Positions 9,344-18,142 are shown, numbered from the stretch's first letter. The stretch is 38,240 nucleotides of DNA from Frankia sp. R82 (GCF_023716925.1 NZ_JAMQQG010000039.1:1-38240), one strand, 5' to 3'. Translations and numbers: made by a program. The notes: generated by a model not told the origin, from the letters alone.

Positions 9344-9826
9344 ATGACCATCACCAGAACGTCCCGGACCAGCGCTGCGGGCACCAGCTCCGGACCGCGT
9401 CCGACCGGGGCCCGCCGGGCCCGGGCTGGTGGGGTCGGGGGCAGCGGTGCCGGACGGGCGCAGCGACCGCCGGCTGATCGCATTGACGGCGTCGAGGCGG
9501 CGCGCCGGCGGGCGCAGCTGCGCGCGTTCGTCCGGGCCGCCCATCATGACCTGGCCGACAACCCGCAGGCACAGGCCGAGGAGTTGCGCGCGCTGCGCAC
9601 CGAGACGACCGAGGACCTTGACCATCCGGTGTCGGGGCCGCGGCCGGCGTCGGCGCAGGCGGAGTCGTCGTGGTTGGGACCGGCGGTCGGCAGGTCCTCG
9701 GCAGCGCGGTCCTCGGCAGCGCGGTCCTCGAAGGAGCGAGCCGCGGGGAGTCGGGTCCGATGGTCGGTACGTCGCCGTCGGTGGTCGATGCGTCGTCACC
9801 CGCGCGGAGATCACCGTCAGTGGTGA
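9344..9826 (+). CDS. small Arg/Ala-rich protein of unknown function
   Basis: I do not recognise this gene. The ATG at 9344 has a strong Shine-Dalgarno (GGGGAGG, 7 nt upstream), the main reason to believe it. The 160-residue product begins with a Thr/Ser/Gly/Arg-rich low-complexity stretch. About residues 45-90 form a likely amphipathic helix pair (AARRRAQLRAFVRAAHHDLA, then AEELRALRTE). The rest is disordered and strongly basic, with an SSAARSSAARSS repeat. No signal peptide or membrane segment. It lies between divergent ispE and rplY. The central helical part looks protein-like; the C-terminus could be a frame artefact of GC-rich DNA. Confidence 0.5.
   Translation: MTITRTSRTSAAGTSSGPRPTGARRARAGGVGGSGAGRAQRPPADRIDGVEAARRRAQLRAFVRAAHHDLADNPQAQAEELRALRTETTEDLDHPVSGPRPASAQAESSWLGPAVGRSSAARSSAARSSKERAAGSRVRWSVRRRRWSMRRHPRGDHRQW
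9695..9730. repeat. 15-bp tandem repeat inside the small ORF
   Basis: TCCTCGGCAGCGCGG occurs twice in a row (9695-9709, 9710-9724), followed by a partial third copy TCCTCG. It encodes the Ser-Ser-Ala-Ala-Arg repeats. The unit is a multiple of three, so copy number can change without a frameshift. Confidence 0.85.
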
Positions 9827-10327
9827 GCGCGGCCCGAGGGTGGCGGCGGTGATCGGCCGGCCAGGCATGAGCCGCCGGCGAGCCGGCCCGGTCGGGTCGG
9901 GTCCCCGGTTACGTCCGCGCCGGCCGGGTGGTGGCGCGTCGACAGGCCGGTCGGGTGCACCGTCAGGCTGCGTGCGGGGCACCGACGTGGTGGTCGTACG
10001 AGGCCTGCCGCCGTGCGGCGATCACCGCGCCGCAGGCTGCCCCGACCGTCTGACCTGCATCTGATCGGGGCCGAAGCCGCCTGTGACCTGCGGGGGTGCC
10101 CGCTGCCCGGGTCTCGCGGAACACCGACGAAGGGCAGTACGGCGCATCCCGGTCATGTCGACATGGCGCGGGGCGCCGTCGCGGGGCGCTGTTCGGCGGC
10201 GCGGAACTTGACAGATCCGGGCGGTGACCCCTCCGCGCGTGGCGTCCGGTACTGTGAAGGACCGCGCCGCGGTGGCTCGTCCGCCCTCCGGCGAAGAATC
10301 CCATGTCTGGAAGGACTGAGCGTCGCC
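9827..10327. other. gap upstream of rplY without a supported gene
   Basis: About 500 nt. Frames open across it have no supported start or protein-like composition. TTGACA at 10208-10213 is a perfect -35 hexamer but has no -10 at proper spacing. TACTGT at 10250-10255 is a possible -10 for rplY, giving a leader of about 65-70 nt. GGAAGGA just before rplY is the likely ribosome binding site. Nothing else seen. Confidence 0.35.
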
Positions 10328-10948
10328 ATGTCCGAGGTCCGCATCGCCGCGGAGCCGCGCACCGAGTTCGGCAAAGGCGGTGCTCGTCGCACCCGCCGTG
10401 CCGGCAAGGTACCGGCCGTTCTCTACGGGCACGGCCAGCCGCCGCGCCACATCGCGCTTCCCGCGCACGACCTGTTGCACGCGTTCAAGACCGACGCCGG
10501 CACCAACGTCCTGATCACCCTTGAGCTCGCCGACGGCACCGAGCTCGCGCTCGCCAAGGACGTCCAGCGTCACCCGATCAAGGGCAGCTACGAGCACATC
10601 GACCTGGTGCTGGTGAACCGGGGCGAGAAGATCGTCGCTGAAATCCCGGTCCAGGTCATCGGGGATGCACACCCCGACACCCTGGTCGACCAGCAGCTCA
10701 CCACGATCGCGGTGAAGGCGGATGCTGCCCGTCTGCCCGGCCCGATCGAACTCGACATCACCGGGCTCGAGCCCGGGACCAGCGTGCTGGCTCGTCAGCT
10801 TGCGCTGCCCGAGGGTTCGGTACTCGACTCCGATCCGGATCTTGTCGTCGTGCAGTGCCTGGCCAAGCGGACCACCGCTCAGGTCGAGGCGGAGCTCGGC
10901 GAGACCCCGGCGGCCGAGGAAGCCGGCGCGGCGACCGCGTCCGCGTAA
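10328..10948 (+). CDS. rplY: 50S ribosomal protein L25/general stress protein Ctc
   Basis: Binds 5S rRNA in the large ribosomal subunit. The 206-residue protein is the long CTC/TL5 type: an N-terminal L25 domain (about 1-90, with GKGGARRTRRAGKVPAVLYG) followed by the C-terminal beta domain (about 95-185). The end is an Ala/Glu-rich tail common in actinobacterial members. ATG 10328 was chosen because it starts the conserved domain and is preceded by GGAAGGA. pth follows after 106 nt on the same strand, the normal neighbour. Confidence 0.96.
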   Translation: MSEVRIAAEPRTEFGKGGARRTRRAGKVPAVLYGHGQPPRHIALPAHDLLHAFKTDAGTNVLITLELADGTELALAKDVQRHPIKGSYEHIDLVLVNRGEKIVAEIPVQVIGDAHPDTLVDQQLTTIAVKADAARLPGPIELDITGLEPGTSVLARQLALPEGSVLDSDPDLVVVQCLAKRTTAQVEAELGETPAAEEAGAATASA

Positions 10949-11054
10949 CCACGCGGGCGGGATCCCTCCGTCGACACCCGGCGTCACCTGTCACGCCTGC
11001 ACCACCCACCGGACCTGCGATGCCACCCGATGACGACACGCGGATGGACGGGCC

Positions 11055-11648
11055 ATGACGAACATCCCGACCGACGACGGGCCCTGGCTCGTCGTCGGAC
11101 TGGGCAACCCCGGCCCGGACTACGCCGGAAACCGGCACAACGCCGGTTTCATGGTCGTCGACCTGTTGGCAGAGCGGGCCGGCGCACGGCTGAAGTCGCA
11201 TCGTTCGCGGGCCGACGTGGCCGAGGTCCGCCTCGCCGGCACCCGGGTGGTTCTCGCCCGGCCGCTGTCGTTCATGAACCTCTCCGGTGGCCCGGTCACC
11301 GCCGTGCGCAGCTTTTTCAAGATCGAACCAGCTCGGATCATCGTTGTGCATGACGAGCTGGACATCCCGTTCGGAACGGTTCGCCTCAAGCAGGGCGGGG
11401 GGGACAACGGCCACAACGGCCTACGCTCGATCACCTCGTCCCTGGGGACCCGCGACTACCTGCGGGTACGGGTCGGCGTCGGGCGCCCCCCGGGTCGGAT
11501 GGACCCGGCCGCGTTCGTCCTGCGCGACTTCGGCAGCACCGAACGCCGCGAGCTGCCGCTCCTGCTCGAGCACGCCGCCGACTCGGTGGAAATGCTGATC
11601 ACCCACGGCCTCGAGTCCACCCAGAACCGTTACCACGCCCTGCTCTAG
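11055..11648 (+). CDS. pth: peptidyl-tRNA hydrolase
   Basis: Cleaves peptidyl-tRNA released from stalled ribosomes so the tRNA can be reused. The family motifs are all present in 197 residues: [18 protein letters not shown] with Asn18 and catalytic His28, FMNLSG (73-78), [11 protein letters not shown] with Asp100, and [12 protein letters not shown] with Asn121. Its TAG stop shares the palindrome CTAG with the stop of the convergent glycosyltransferase gene, so the two genes overlap at their ends. In other actinobacteria mfd lies close by; here it is about 26 kb away, beyond the polysaccharide genes. Confidence 0.97.
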   Translation: MTNIPTDDGPWLVVGLGNPGPDYAGNRHNAGFMVVDLLAERAGARLKSHRSRADVAEVRLAGTRVVLARPLSFMNLSGGPVTAVRSFFKIEPARIIVVHDELDIPFGTVRLKQGGGDNGHNGLRSITSSLGTRDYLRVRVGVGRPPGRMDPAAFVLRDFGSTERRELPLLLEHAADSVEMLITHGLESTQNRYHALL

Positions 11649-12865
11649 GGCTGCAGGTGCTCCTGGATCGTCCGGATCAGCGCGCCGTGGTCGAGTTCCC
11701 GCAGCACATAGGCACGCCCGGCCGCGCCGATCTCGGCGGCCCGCGCCGGCTGCGCCAGCAGCTCGCCGACCGCGGCGGCGAACGCGGCCGGCTCCTCGGC
11801 GACCAGCAGATCGGTGCCGGGGGTCCAGCCCAGACCGCGACTGCCGGTCGGGGTGCTCACCACGGGCGTTCCCGTCGCCATCGCCTCGATGGCCTTGATG
11901 TTGACCCCGGAACCGGACTGCATCGGGTTCACCGACAGGGTCGCCGCGGTCAGGTAACCAACCACGCTGGGGACGTCGGTGTGCAGCTCCACGCCGTCGA
12001 ACCCGTCAAGCCAGGCGGCCAGGCCGTCCTCCGGGCGCCGTCCGACGACCTGGAACGTCGCCTCGGGATGACGGACGCGCACCGACGGCCAGCAACCACC
12101 GAGGAACCAGCGCAGTGCCTCGATGTTGGTCGGGGTGTCCAGCGAGCCGACGAACACCACCCGCTGTCCGTCCCGGGTCGCGGGCGCCGCCGCGGGGCCG
12201 GCGCCGTCGGCCACCACGGCGGCGCCGACCCCGGCGCGCAGGGCGCCGACGGGCAGAAACGGCGGCAGGTGGAAGGTCGGCACGCTCGCCCGGCCGCGGC
12301 GCCACTGGTGATCTTCCAGTGAGATGTCCGCGATGCAGGTGACCAGCGGCGAATGGTGCAGCGAGAGCTCGGCGAGGCGCAGCTTGTGGTACTCGACCTC
12401 GTAGGCGACGGCACGCGGACCGGAGCTGCTGCGGGCCAGCACCCGGAAGAACTCCGAGTCGACGTTGTGTGCCCGCACCAGATGGGGGAGCTTCCAGATC
12501 CGGGCGATCTCCTCGCCCAGATGCGACGACCGGCAGCTGTAGCTGATCACGGCGTCGGCACGCGGCGGGGTGGCCTCCAGCGCCCGGCGCAGCGGGCCGA
12601 CCGGCCGGGAGGCGTGCATGAACGGCTTCGACGTCAGATGGGCGCGAGGGCTGTCGTCCCGACGCAGCCGAATGACGGCCGAACCCGGGACGGCCTCCTC
12701 GTACGCCGCGATGTCGATGTCCTCCCGCGCCGGGACGAGGACCTGCATCCGGATGCCGGCGGCGGCGGCCGCGGTCAGGAAACTCAGAGTCTCCACCCGA
12801 CCGCCAGCGTCGGCCGGGAGAAACGGTTCCTCGACCACGACGATCCAACGCGTGGAGTCACTCAC
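11645..12865 (-). CDS. glycosyltransferase, GT4-like
   Basis: Probable GT-B fold glycosyltransferase acting on nucleotide sugars at the cytosolic membrane face. The N-terminal half ([20 protein letters not shown]) resembles GT4 acceptor domains. The C-terminal half carries [20 protein letters not shown] and the donor-site region [20 protein letters not shown], with the Glu typical of the E-x7-E signature area. Length is 406 residues from GTG 12865. The frame is open to 13048, but the GTG sits 7 nt after TACAGT, a good -10 for a leaderless transcript, so I use it. Substrate unknown. Divergent from the next glycosyltransferase gene and overlapping pth at the stop codons. Confidence 0.85.
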   Translation of the reverse strand: MSDSTRWIVVVEEPFLPADAGGRVETLSFLTAAAAAGIRMQVLVPAREDIDIAAYEEAVPGSAVIRLRRDDSPRAHLTSKPFMHASRPVGPLRRALEATPPRADAVISYSCRSSHLGEEIARIWKLPHLVRAHNVDSEFFRVLARSSSGPRAVAYEVEYHKLRLAELSLHHSPLVTCIADISLEDHQWRRGRASVPTFHLPPFLPVGALRAGVGAAVVADGAGPAAAPATRDGQRVVFVGSLDTPTNIEALRWFLGGCWPSVRVRHPEATFQVVGRRPEDGLAAWLDGFDGVELHTDVPSVVGYLTAATLSVNPMQSGSGVNIKAIEAMATGTPVVSTPTGSRGLGWTPGTDLLVAEEPAAFAAAVGELLAQPARAAEIGAAGRAYVLRELDHGALIRTIQEHLQP

Positions 12866-12872
12866 CCGACCC

Positions 12873-12878
12873 ACTGTA
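12873..12878 (-). promoter_or_regulatory. -10 element of a leaderless promoter (GT4-like gene)
   Basis: TACAGT on the minus strand followed by 7 nt and then the GTG start. This is the usual spacing for leaderless actinobacterial mRNAs. No recognisable -35 box or Shine-Dalgarno. Confidence 0.5.
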
Positions 12879-12963
12879 ACGGGCTCTGGGCAGGTGGCCC
12901 CTGGGGGAGGTACCACGCCGGGCGGCACGAGGAGCCCATGGCCGGATGTCCTCGGCGCAACGC

Positions 12964-12969
12964 TACGGT
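12964..12969 (+). promoter_or_regulatory. -10 element of a leaderless promoter (GT2-like gene)
   Basis: TACGGT followed by 7 nt and then the ATG at 12977, the mirror of the arrangement for the divergent gene. No Shine-Dalgarno is present, which supports a leaderless start. Confidence 0.5.
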
Positions 12970-12976
12970 TGACGGC

Positions 12977-14212
12977 ATGACAGGTGTCCGGACCATCAGT
13001 CGAGGTGCCGCCGTCGCGGGACTCGGAGCCGCCACCGTGTACGGTCACGTTCTGTATCCGGTTTACATCGGGCTACGCAGTCGGGGCCTCGAGACGGCGC
13101 AGCCGCCGGAACCCGGCCCACTCGGCTGGCCGGGCCTGAGTGTCGTCGTGTCCGCGTATCGGGAAGCGGCGGTCATCAACACGAAGCTCGACGAACTCGC
13201 CGGCACCGACTATCCCGGGGCGTTGGAAATCATCGTCGTCGCGGATGATTCCGAGACAGCCGAGGCGGCGCGCCGTCCGGGTGTGCGGGTGCTTTCCTCC
13301 GGCGAGCGACTCGGCAAGGCCCGGGCGGTCAACCGGGGGGTCGCCGCGGCCTCGCACGAGGTGGTCGTGCTCACCGACGCCAACGCCGTGCTCGCTCCCG
13401 GCGCGCTGCGCGCCGCCGCCCGCCACTTCACCGATGACACCGTCGGTGCCGTCGCCGGCGAGAAGCGGGTCGACGATCCGGACGGTGCCCAGGGCTTCTA
13501 CTGGAAGTTCGAGTCGTGGCTCAAGCGCTGCGAGTCGGCGACCGGCGCCACGATCGGCGTCGTCGGCGAGATGCTGGCCTTCCGCCGCAGCGCCTTCCGA
13601 CCACTGCCCGCCGACACCGCCGTCGACGACGCCTGGCTCGCCCTGGACGTCCTCGAGGGTGGCCTGCGGGTCGTCTACGAGCCCGAGGCGTACTCGCTCG
13701 AGCCGGCTGCCCCGGACTACAACGGGGAATGGGAACGTCGGACCAGGATCGTCGCGGGCAACCTCGACATGCTCTGGCGCCGCCGCGCCGCGCTGGTGCC
13801 GGGCGCGTTGCCGGTCACCCCGCAGCTGTGGGGACACCGGCTGGTCCGCTCGTCGTTCGGGCCGGTCGCCCACGTCGCGCTGATCGCCATCGCTGTTCCG
13901 GCCGCGCGCGACAGCTGGGCCGCCCGGATCTTCCTGGCCGGCAACGCGGTCGGCGCGGCGAGTACCGCCGCCCTGCTCACGGGTCGTACCCCGCCGGGTC
14001 CGACCAGGCTTGTCGCCCAGGTCTTCTTCCTGCAGGCCGTCGCGCTCGGGGGGGTGCGCCGCTTCCTGGCCCGCGACCGTCCCGCGGTGTGGCCCAAGCC
14101 GGAGCGGGTTGCTCCCGTCACCGCCGGTTCCGCGCCGTCGGTCCAGCCGGCGGCCGCGTCGGCGGCTCTGCCGGCACCCACGTCGGATGCGTTGAGCCCC
14201 ACTCGTCCGTGA
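12977..14212 (+). CDS. membrane glycosyltransferase, GT2 family
   Basis: Processive-type GT2 glycosyltransferase, probably at the inner face of the membrane. The N-terminus has a hydrophobic segment (about residues 10-30). It is followed by the GT-A domain with LSVVVSAYREAAVI, IIVVADDSE, the metal-site region VLTDANAVLAPGAL and DDAWLALDVL. Hydrophobic C-terminal stretches (HVALIAIAVPAA and IFLAGNAVGAASTAALL) suggest two or more membrane spans. Length is 411 residues. The frame is open far upstream, but ATG 12977 starts the recognisable protein and has a leaderless promoter. The next GT2 gene follows after 85 nt and may be co-transcribed. Sugar and acceptor unknown. Confidence 0.88.
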   Translation: MTGVRTISRGAAVAGLGAATVYGHVLYPVYIGLRSRGLETAQPPEPGPLGWPGLSVVVSAYREAAVINTKLDELAGTDYPGALEIIVVADDSETAEAARRPGVRVLSSGERLGKARAVNRGVAAASHEVVVLTDANAVLAPGALRAAARHFTDDTVGAVAGEKRVDDPDGAQGFYWKFESWLKRCESATGATIGVVGEMLAFRRSAFRPLPADTAVDDAWLALDVLEGGLRVVYEPEAYSLEPAAPDYNGEWERRTRIVAGNLDMLWRRRAALVPGALPVTPQLWGHRLVRSSFGPVAHVALIAIAVPAARDSWAARIFLAGNAVGAASTAALLTGRTPPGPTRLVAQVFFLQAVALGGVRRFLARDRPAVWPKPERVAPVTAGSAPSVQPAAASAALPAPTSDALSPTRP

Positions 14213-14297
14213 GCTGTGCACGTCCGGTTCCGCGGGACCAGCCGGCCACGTGACCTGCACGTGGCCGGGAACATCAGGTAGTGAGGAGCGTGTCGCC

Positions 14298-15209
14298 GTG
14301 GCCGACGAGCGACCCAAGCGGTCCACCTGGCAGTACGAGCTCGTGCTCGTCAGCTACCACAGCCGCGAGCAGCTCGAGGGTCTGTTCGCCACCCTGCCCG
14401 CCGACATGCCGGTGGTGGTGGTCGACAACGCCGCGGGCGTCGACGGCGTCGAGCAGCTGATCGCCGACCGGCCGAACAGCCGCTACCTCGACTCCGGGGG
14501 CGGCAAGGGCTTCGCCAAGGCCGCGAACATGGGCATCCGGTCGTCGAGGTACGAGTTCGTCGTCCTCGGTAACCCGGACAGCCGCCCCACCGTCGACGTC
14601 ATCGACATCCTCGTCGACGACCTGCTCGCCGACCCGGAGCTGGTGACCAGCGCGGCGACGATGAAGGGGCGCGACGGAAAGCCCGAGCTCGGCAACGGTG
14701 GTTGGGAGCCGACGCCCCGACGGGTACTGCTGCACGTGCTCGGCGCGCACAAGGTGGCCCCGACGTCGGCGCTGTTCGCCCGCCCGACGCCGGGCCGGCC
14801 GATGAGCCCCGAGTGGCTGACCGGAGCCTGCATGGCGGTCCGCCGCTCGATGTTCCTCGACCTCGGCGCCTTCGACGAGACGTTCTTCGTCTACAACGAG
14901 GACATGGCCCTCGGCCGGGCGATCCGCGAGGCCGGCCTGCGCCAGAAGCTGCGTACCGACCTGCTGGTCCCGCACAGCGCCGGCGGCAGTGGCGCCGGCA
15001 AGACCTGGATGCTGCAGATGCGCGGCGCGTCGATGGTGCGCTACCTGCGCAAGCACAACGCCCCCGGACGGGTGAACGTGATGCGCTCGATGCTGGTCGC
15101 CGGCTACGCGGGCCGCACCGTGCTCTCCCGGGCCCGCGGTCAGAAGGCCACCGCCGACGAACACGCCGCCTACATCAAGGGCCTGCTCGTCGGACCACCC
15201 GCGCCCTGA
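14298..15209 (+). CDS. glycosyltransferase, GT2 family (rhamnosyltransferase-like)
   Basis: Soluble GT2 enzyme resembling WbbL-type rhamnosyltransferases. It begins YELVLVSYHSREQLEGL, has the nucleotide-binding DNAAGVDGVEQL region and GNPDSRP where the DxD-type motif is expected. The acceptor-side signature LTGACMAVRR is followed by FDETFFVYNEDMALGRAIRE. Length is 303 residues. GTG 14298 was chosen, with GAGGAG 9-10 nt upstream. It ends 9 nt before the convergent tyrS end, with no room for a separate terminator. The likely role is addition of one sugar to a lipid-linked intermediate; the sugar is not known. Confidence 0.88.
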   Translation: MADERPKRSTWQYELVLVSYHSREQLEGLFATLPADMPVVVVDNAAGVDGVEQLIADRPNSRYLDSGGGKGFAKAANMGIRSSRYEFVVLGNPDSRPTVDVIDILVDDLLADPELVTSAATMKGRDGKPELGNGGWEPTPRRVLLHVLGAHKVAPTSALFARPTPGRPMSPEWLTGACMAVRRSMFLDLGAFDETFFVYNEDMALGRAIREAGLRQKLRTDLLVPHSAGGSGAGKTWMLQMRGASMVRYLRKHNAPGRVNVMRSMLVAGYAGRTVLSRARGQKATADEHAAYIKGLLVGPPAP

Positions 15210-15218
15210 GTCCCCGGC

Positions 15219-16508
15219 TCAGCCGAACCGGGCCACCCGCCACTCCCGTCGGCCGCGGCGGATCAGGATCACCGACCCGTGCAGCAGGTCCTTTTCGGTG
15301 ACGGTGCTGTCGGCGGTCGCCCGGTCTCCGTTGACCAGTACCGCGTTGTTGCCGAGATGCTCACGGGCGTCGCGGCGGCTGCTGGCCAGGCCCGTGGCGA
15401 TCAGCAGATCGACCACCGACCAGCCGCCGTCCGCGGCCAGCCGGTCCAGCGGCTCGCTGACGGTCGGGACGTCGGCGAACACGTCGGAGAGCAGGTCCGC
15501 CCCGATTGCCTTCACGTCCCCGCTGAACAGCGCCGCGGACGCCGCCTCGGCGGCCTCCAGCGCCCCCTGACCGTGCAGCAGCGTCGTCAGCTCCCGGGCG
15601 AGATGGCGCTGCAGGGCCCGCTTTCCCGGCGCCTCGGCGTGCTCGGCGAACAGCCGTTCCAGCGGGTCGCGCTCGGTGAGCGAGAAGAACAACGCGAACT
15701 TCTGGGCGTCCACGTCGGAGAGGTTCAGCAGGAACTGGTAAAAGGTGTACGGCGAGGTGCGGTCGGCGGTCAGCCAGACGGCGCCCTTCTCCGACTTGCC
15801 GAACTTCGTGCCGTCCGCGCGCAGCAGCAGCGGGCAGGTCAGCCCGTGCACCTGGGTGCGCAGGACCCGGCGGACGTAGTCGATCCCGGCGACGATGTTG
15901 CCCCACTGGTCGGACGCCCCCAACTGGAGGGTCACGCCATGGTCCTCGCACAGCCGCCGGTAGTCGTAGGCCTGTAGCAGCGAATAGCTGAACTCGGTGT
16001 AGGTCAGGCCGACGTCGGGGTCGTTCAGGCGGCGGCGCACCGAGTCCCGCCGGACCATCTCCGTGACCGGGAAGTGCTTGCCGACGTCCCGCAGAAACTC
16101 GATCATGCCGAGCCGGCCCAGCCAGTCCCCGTTGTCGACGAAACTGGGCAGCTCGTCCGCCCCCAGCGCCCGACCGAAGATCGTCTCCATGATCTCCCGG
16201 TGCCGGGTGACGTTGTCCGCCACGTCCTCTGCGGACAGCAGGGCTCGCTCCACCGACTTGCCGGACGGGTCGCCGATCAGCCCGGTGCCGCCGCCGAACA
16301 GCGCCACCGCTCCGACCCCGGCCCGCGCGGCCCGGATCAGCAGGGTGATCGGCAGCAGGTTACCGATCGTCAGAGACGGCGCCGTCGGGTCGAAGCCGAT
16401 GTAGCAGCGCCGCCCACCGCCGGCCAGATGAGCCCGGAGCTCGCCGGGATCGGTGCTGTCGTGGATGAGTCCACGCCAGGACAGCTCGTCCAGGAGCGCG
16501 TGTGTCAT
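15219..16508 (-). CDS. tyrS: tyrosyl-tRNA synthetase
   Basis: Class I synthetase charging tRNA-Tyr. YIGFDPTAPSLTIGNLLPI (about 36-54) holds the HIGH-type motif and KFGKS lies at 235-239, the bacterial TyrRS form. LGASDQWGNI is the usual tyrosine/tRNA contact region. The C-terminal S4 RNA-binding domain covers about residues 365-425. The length of 429 residues is normal. It is a housekeeping gene inside the polysaccharide region, just downstream of a protease gene on the same strand (9 nt apart), so both may be on one transcript. Confidence 0.97.
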   Translation of the reverse strand: MTHALLDELSWRGLIHDSTDPGELRAHLAGGGRRCYIGFDPTAPSLTIGNLLPITLLIRAARAGVGAVALFGGGTGLIGDPSGKSVERALLSAEDVADNVTRHREIMETIFGRALGADELPSFVDNGDWLGRLGMIEFLRDVGKHFPVTEMVRRDSVRRRLNDPDVGLTYTEFSYSLLQAYDYRRLCEDHGVTLQLGASDQWGNIVAGIDYVRRVLRTQVHGLTCPLLLRADGTKFGKSEKGAVWLTADRTSPYTFYQFLLNLSDVDAQKFALFFSLTERDPLERLFAEHAEAPGKRALQRHLARELTTLLHGQGALEAAEAASAALFSGDVKAIGADLLSDVFADVPTVSEPLDRLAADGGWSVVDLLIATGLASSRRDAREHLGNNAVLVNGDRATADSTVTEKDLLHGSVILIRRGRREWRVARFG

Positions 16509-16517
16509 AGGGCCATG

Positions 16518-17897
16518 TTAGAAGTGACCCGACCGGGCCCCCGGAGACGCGGGTACCCAACCGGTGACAACGGGGGTCACGTCGGCCGGGTACGGCGGGG
16601 CCGGGGTCCGGCCCGGGGCCCGTCGCCGTTGGTGTGCCAGGTGCGCGCCGACGCCGAGCAGCCCACCGAGCCAGACCGCCAGCACCATCGCGACCACCCA
16701 GGCCACGAGGGGCGGGGTGCCGTCCAGGGAGACGGCGTCCGTCCAGCGGCTCGTCGGCTCGTCGAAGCTGGGGGCGGTCCCGGCGGTCCCGGCGGACCCA
16801 CTGGACGCGGCAGTGACGGGCGGATCGCTCGGGGCCAGCAGGGAACTGGTGCGCACGGGGGGCACCGCGGCGGTCAGGGCGGCGAGCGGGTCGATGATCC
16901 CAAAGCCGAACTCGGCGTCGCGGCCGGGCGGGCCGGCGTCGCGCGCGGTGCGGATCAGCCGTTCGATCACGTTCGCCGCGTCCAGGTCCGGTCGGGCGGA
17001 GCGGATCAGCGCGAGCACCCCGGACACGATCGCCGCCGAGTTGGACGTGCCGGAACCGGTGTCCAGCCCGTCCGGGGAGATCGCGGTGGGCACGGGAGCA
17101 CGGATGCCCGGCGCGGGCGCGGCGACCACGGCCTGCGGGCCGTGTACCGAGCCGTGCCAGAAGCCCCCACCAGCGGTCGACCCGGTCACGGCGACCACCC
17201 CCGGAATGCTCGCCGGTGAGTTGATCGTCGCCGCGTCACTCGGTGGATCGCCCGGTTCGACGTTGCCGGCCGAGGCGACCACGACCACATCATGGGCCAG
17301 GGCGTAGCTGACGGCCTCCCGCTCGTCCGAGGTCGGATCGTCCGCGGAACCCAGTGACAGGTTGATGACGCCGGCGCCGAGGTCGACTGCCCGGTGCACG
17401 GCGATCGCGACCTCCGCCGAGTCCGTCTCGGCGCCGGTGGAGATCGGCAGGATCCGGGCGGCCGGCGCGATGCCCCGCACCTGCGCGGGACCCCCGTCGA
17501 CCCGGCCGGCGACAAGGCCGGCCATCGCCGTGCCGTGACCGTCCGGGTCGTCGTCGCGCCAGCCGTCCGCGGCGGCGTCGGGGCCCACTCCCGCACCGCG
17601 TACCAGCTGCCCCCGCAGTTTCGGGTTGGTCGCGTCGACCCCGCCGTCGACGACGGCCACGATGACCCCGGCTCCCTGGCTGATCCGCTGTACCCGGTCG
17701 AGGTCCAGCGCGGTCTGGTACCACTGCGATCCGGTGTCGTCCTGACCGGGCATGGCCGCCCGGACCGGCGGCGTGGTCAGCCAGGTCAACGACGGCCAGA
17801 TCAGCGCCGTCAGCACCGTCAGCGTGGCGGCGAGCAGCGCGCCGCGCCGCGCCGCGGTCCCGCGGGACCGGGACCGGGACCGGGGAAGCTGGCGCAT
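16518..17897 (-). CDS. mycosin-like subtilisin-family serine protease, membrane anchored
   Basis: Probably an extracellular S8 protease held to the membrane. The Asp-His-Ser triad is visible as VVDGGVD (Asp84), DGHGTAMAGL (His121) and GSGTSNSAAIVSG (Ser285), with the oxyanion Asn in ASAGN (212). The Pro that usually follows in GTSxAxP is Ile here. A hydrophobic segment at about 19-40 acts as signal peptide, with a basic RSRSRSR stretch before it. A C-terminal membrane span (about 402-427) is followed by a basic, Pro-rich cytosolic tail, as in mycosins of type VII secretion. No ESX genes are near. Start ATG 17897 is inferred from the signal peptide; the frame is open to 18068. Confidence 0.88.
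   Translation of the reverse strand: MRQLPRSRSRSRGTAARRGALLAATLTVLTALIWPSLTWLTTPPVRAAMPGQDDTGSQWYQTALDLDRVQRISQGAGVIVAVVDGGVDATNPKLRGQLVRGAGVGPDAAADGWRDDDPDGHGTAMAGLVAGRVDGGPAQVRGIAPAARILPISTGAETDSAEVAIAVHRAVDLGAGVINLSLGSADDPTSDEREAVSYALAHDVVVVASAGNVEPGDPPSDAATINSPASIPGVVAVTGSTAGGGFWHGSVHGPQAVVAAPAPGIRAPVPTAISPDGLDTGSGTSNSAAIVSGVLALIRSARPDLDAANVIERLIRTARDAGPPGRDAEFGFGIIDPLAALTAAVPPVRTSSLLAPSDPPVTAASSGSAGTAGTAPSFDEPTSRWTDAVSLDGTPPLVAWVVAMVLAVWLGGLLGVGAHLAHQRRRAPGRTPAPPYPADVTPVVTGWVPASPGARSGHF
17855..17870. repeat. palindrome copy 1 (16 bp)
   Basis: CGGTCCCGCGGGACCG, a perfect palindrome with the recurrent core GTCCCGCGGGAC at 17857-17868. It lies in the signal-peptide region of the protease gene. 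Confidence 0.9.
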
Positions 17898-18082
17898 GGG
17901 GACCTGCCTGCGGACGGGGCCACGCGGCGATCCGGCGGCGACGGTCGGCGATCCCGGCTGGTTGTCCGGTATCGGCGTACCTGCAGCCTGACACAGTCTT
18001 CGGCCGCTTCCGGCCGGATGTCGGTGAACGGATACCCGCCTGTGGCCCCGCGGGGCGGCGCAAAACAACTCTAACGTGAGGG

Positions 18083-18088
18083 TAGATT
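18083..18088 (+). promoter_or_regulatory. candidate -10 element for the fkbH operon
   Basis: TAGATT about 55 nt before the fkbH start, in an A/T-richer patch of the protease/fkbH divergent gap (17898-18142). TAGAGT on the other strand at 18068-18073 could serve the protease gene. No clear -35 boxes. Confidence 0.3.
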
Positions 18089-18142
18089 CTGGCTAGCTGG
18101 ATGCGGGTGTCGAAACGGACGATGCAGGGAGGGGTCGCAGCA

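Noticed and set aside
9098-9982. Minus-strand open frame opposite the small ORF
   Set aside because: Arg/Pro-rich throughout, no ribosome binding site; the plus-strand ORF has a better start.
10208-10213. TTGACA as -35 box for rplY
   Set aside because: The nearest -10-like hexamer (TACTGT, 10250) is 36 nt away, too far for a sigma-70-type promoter.
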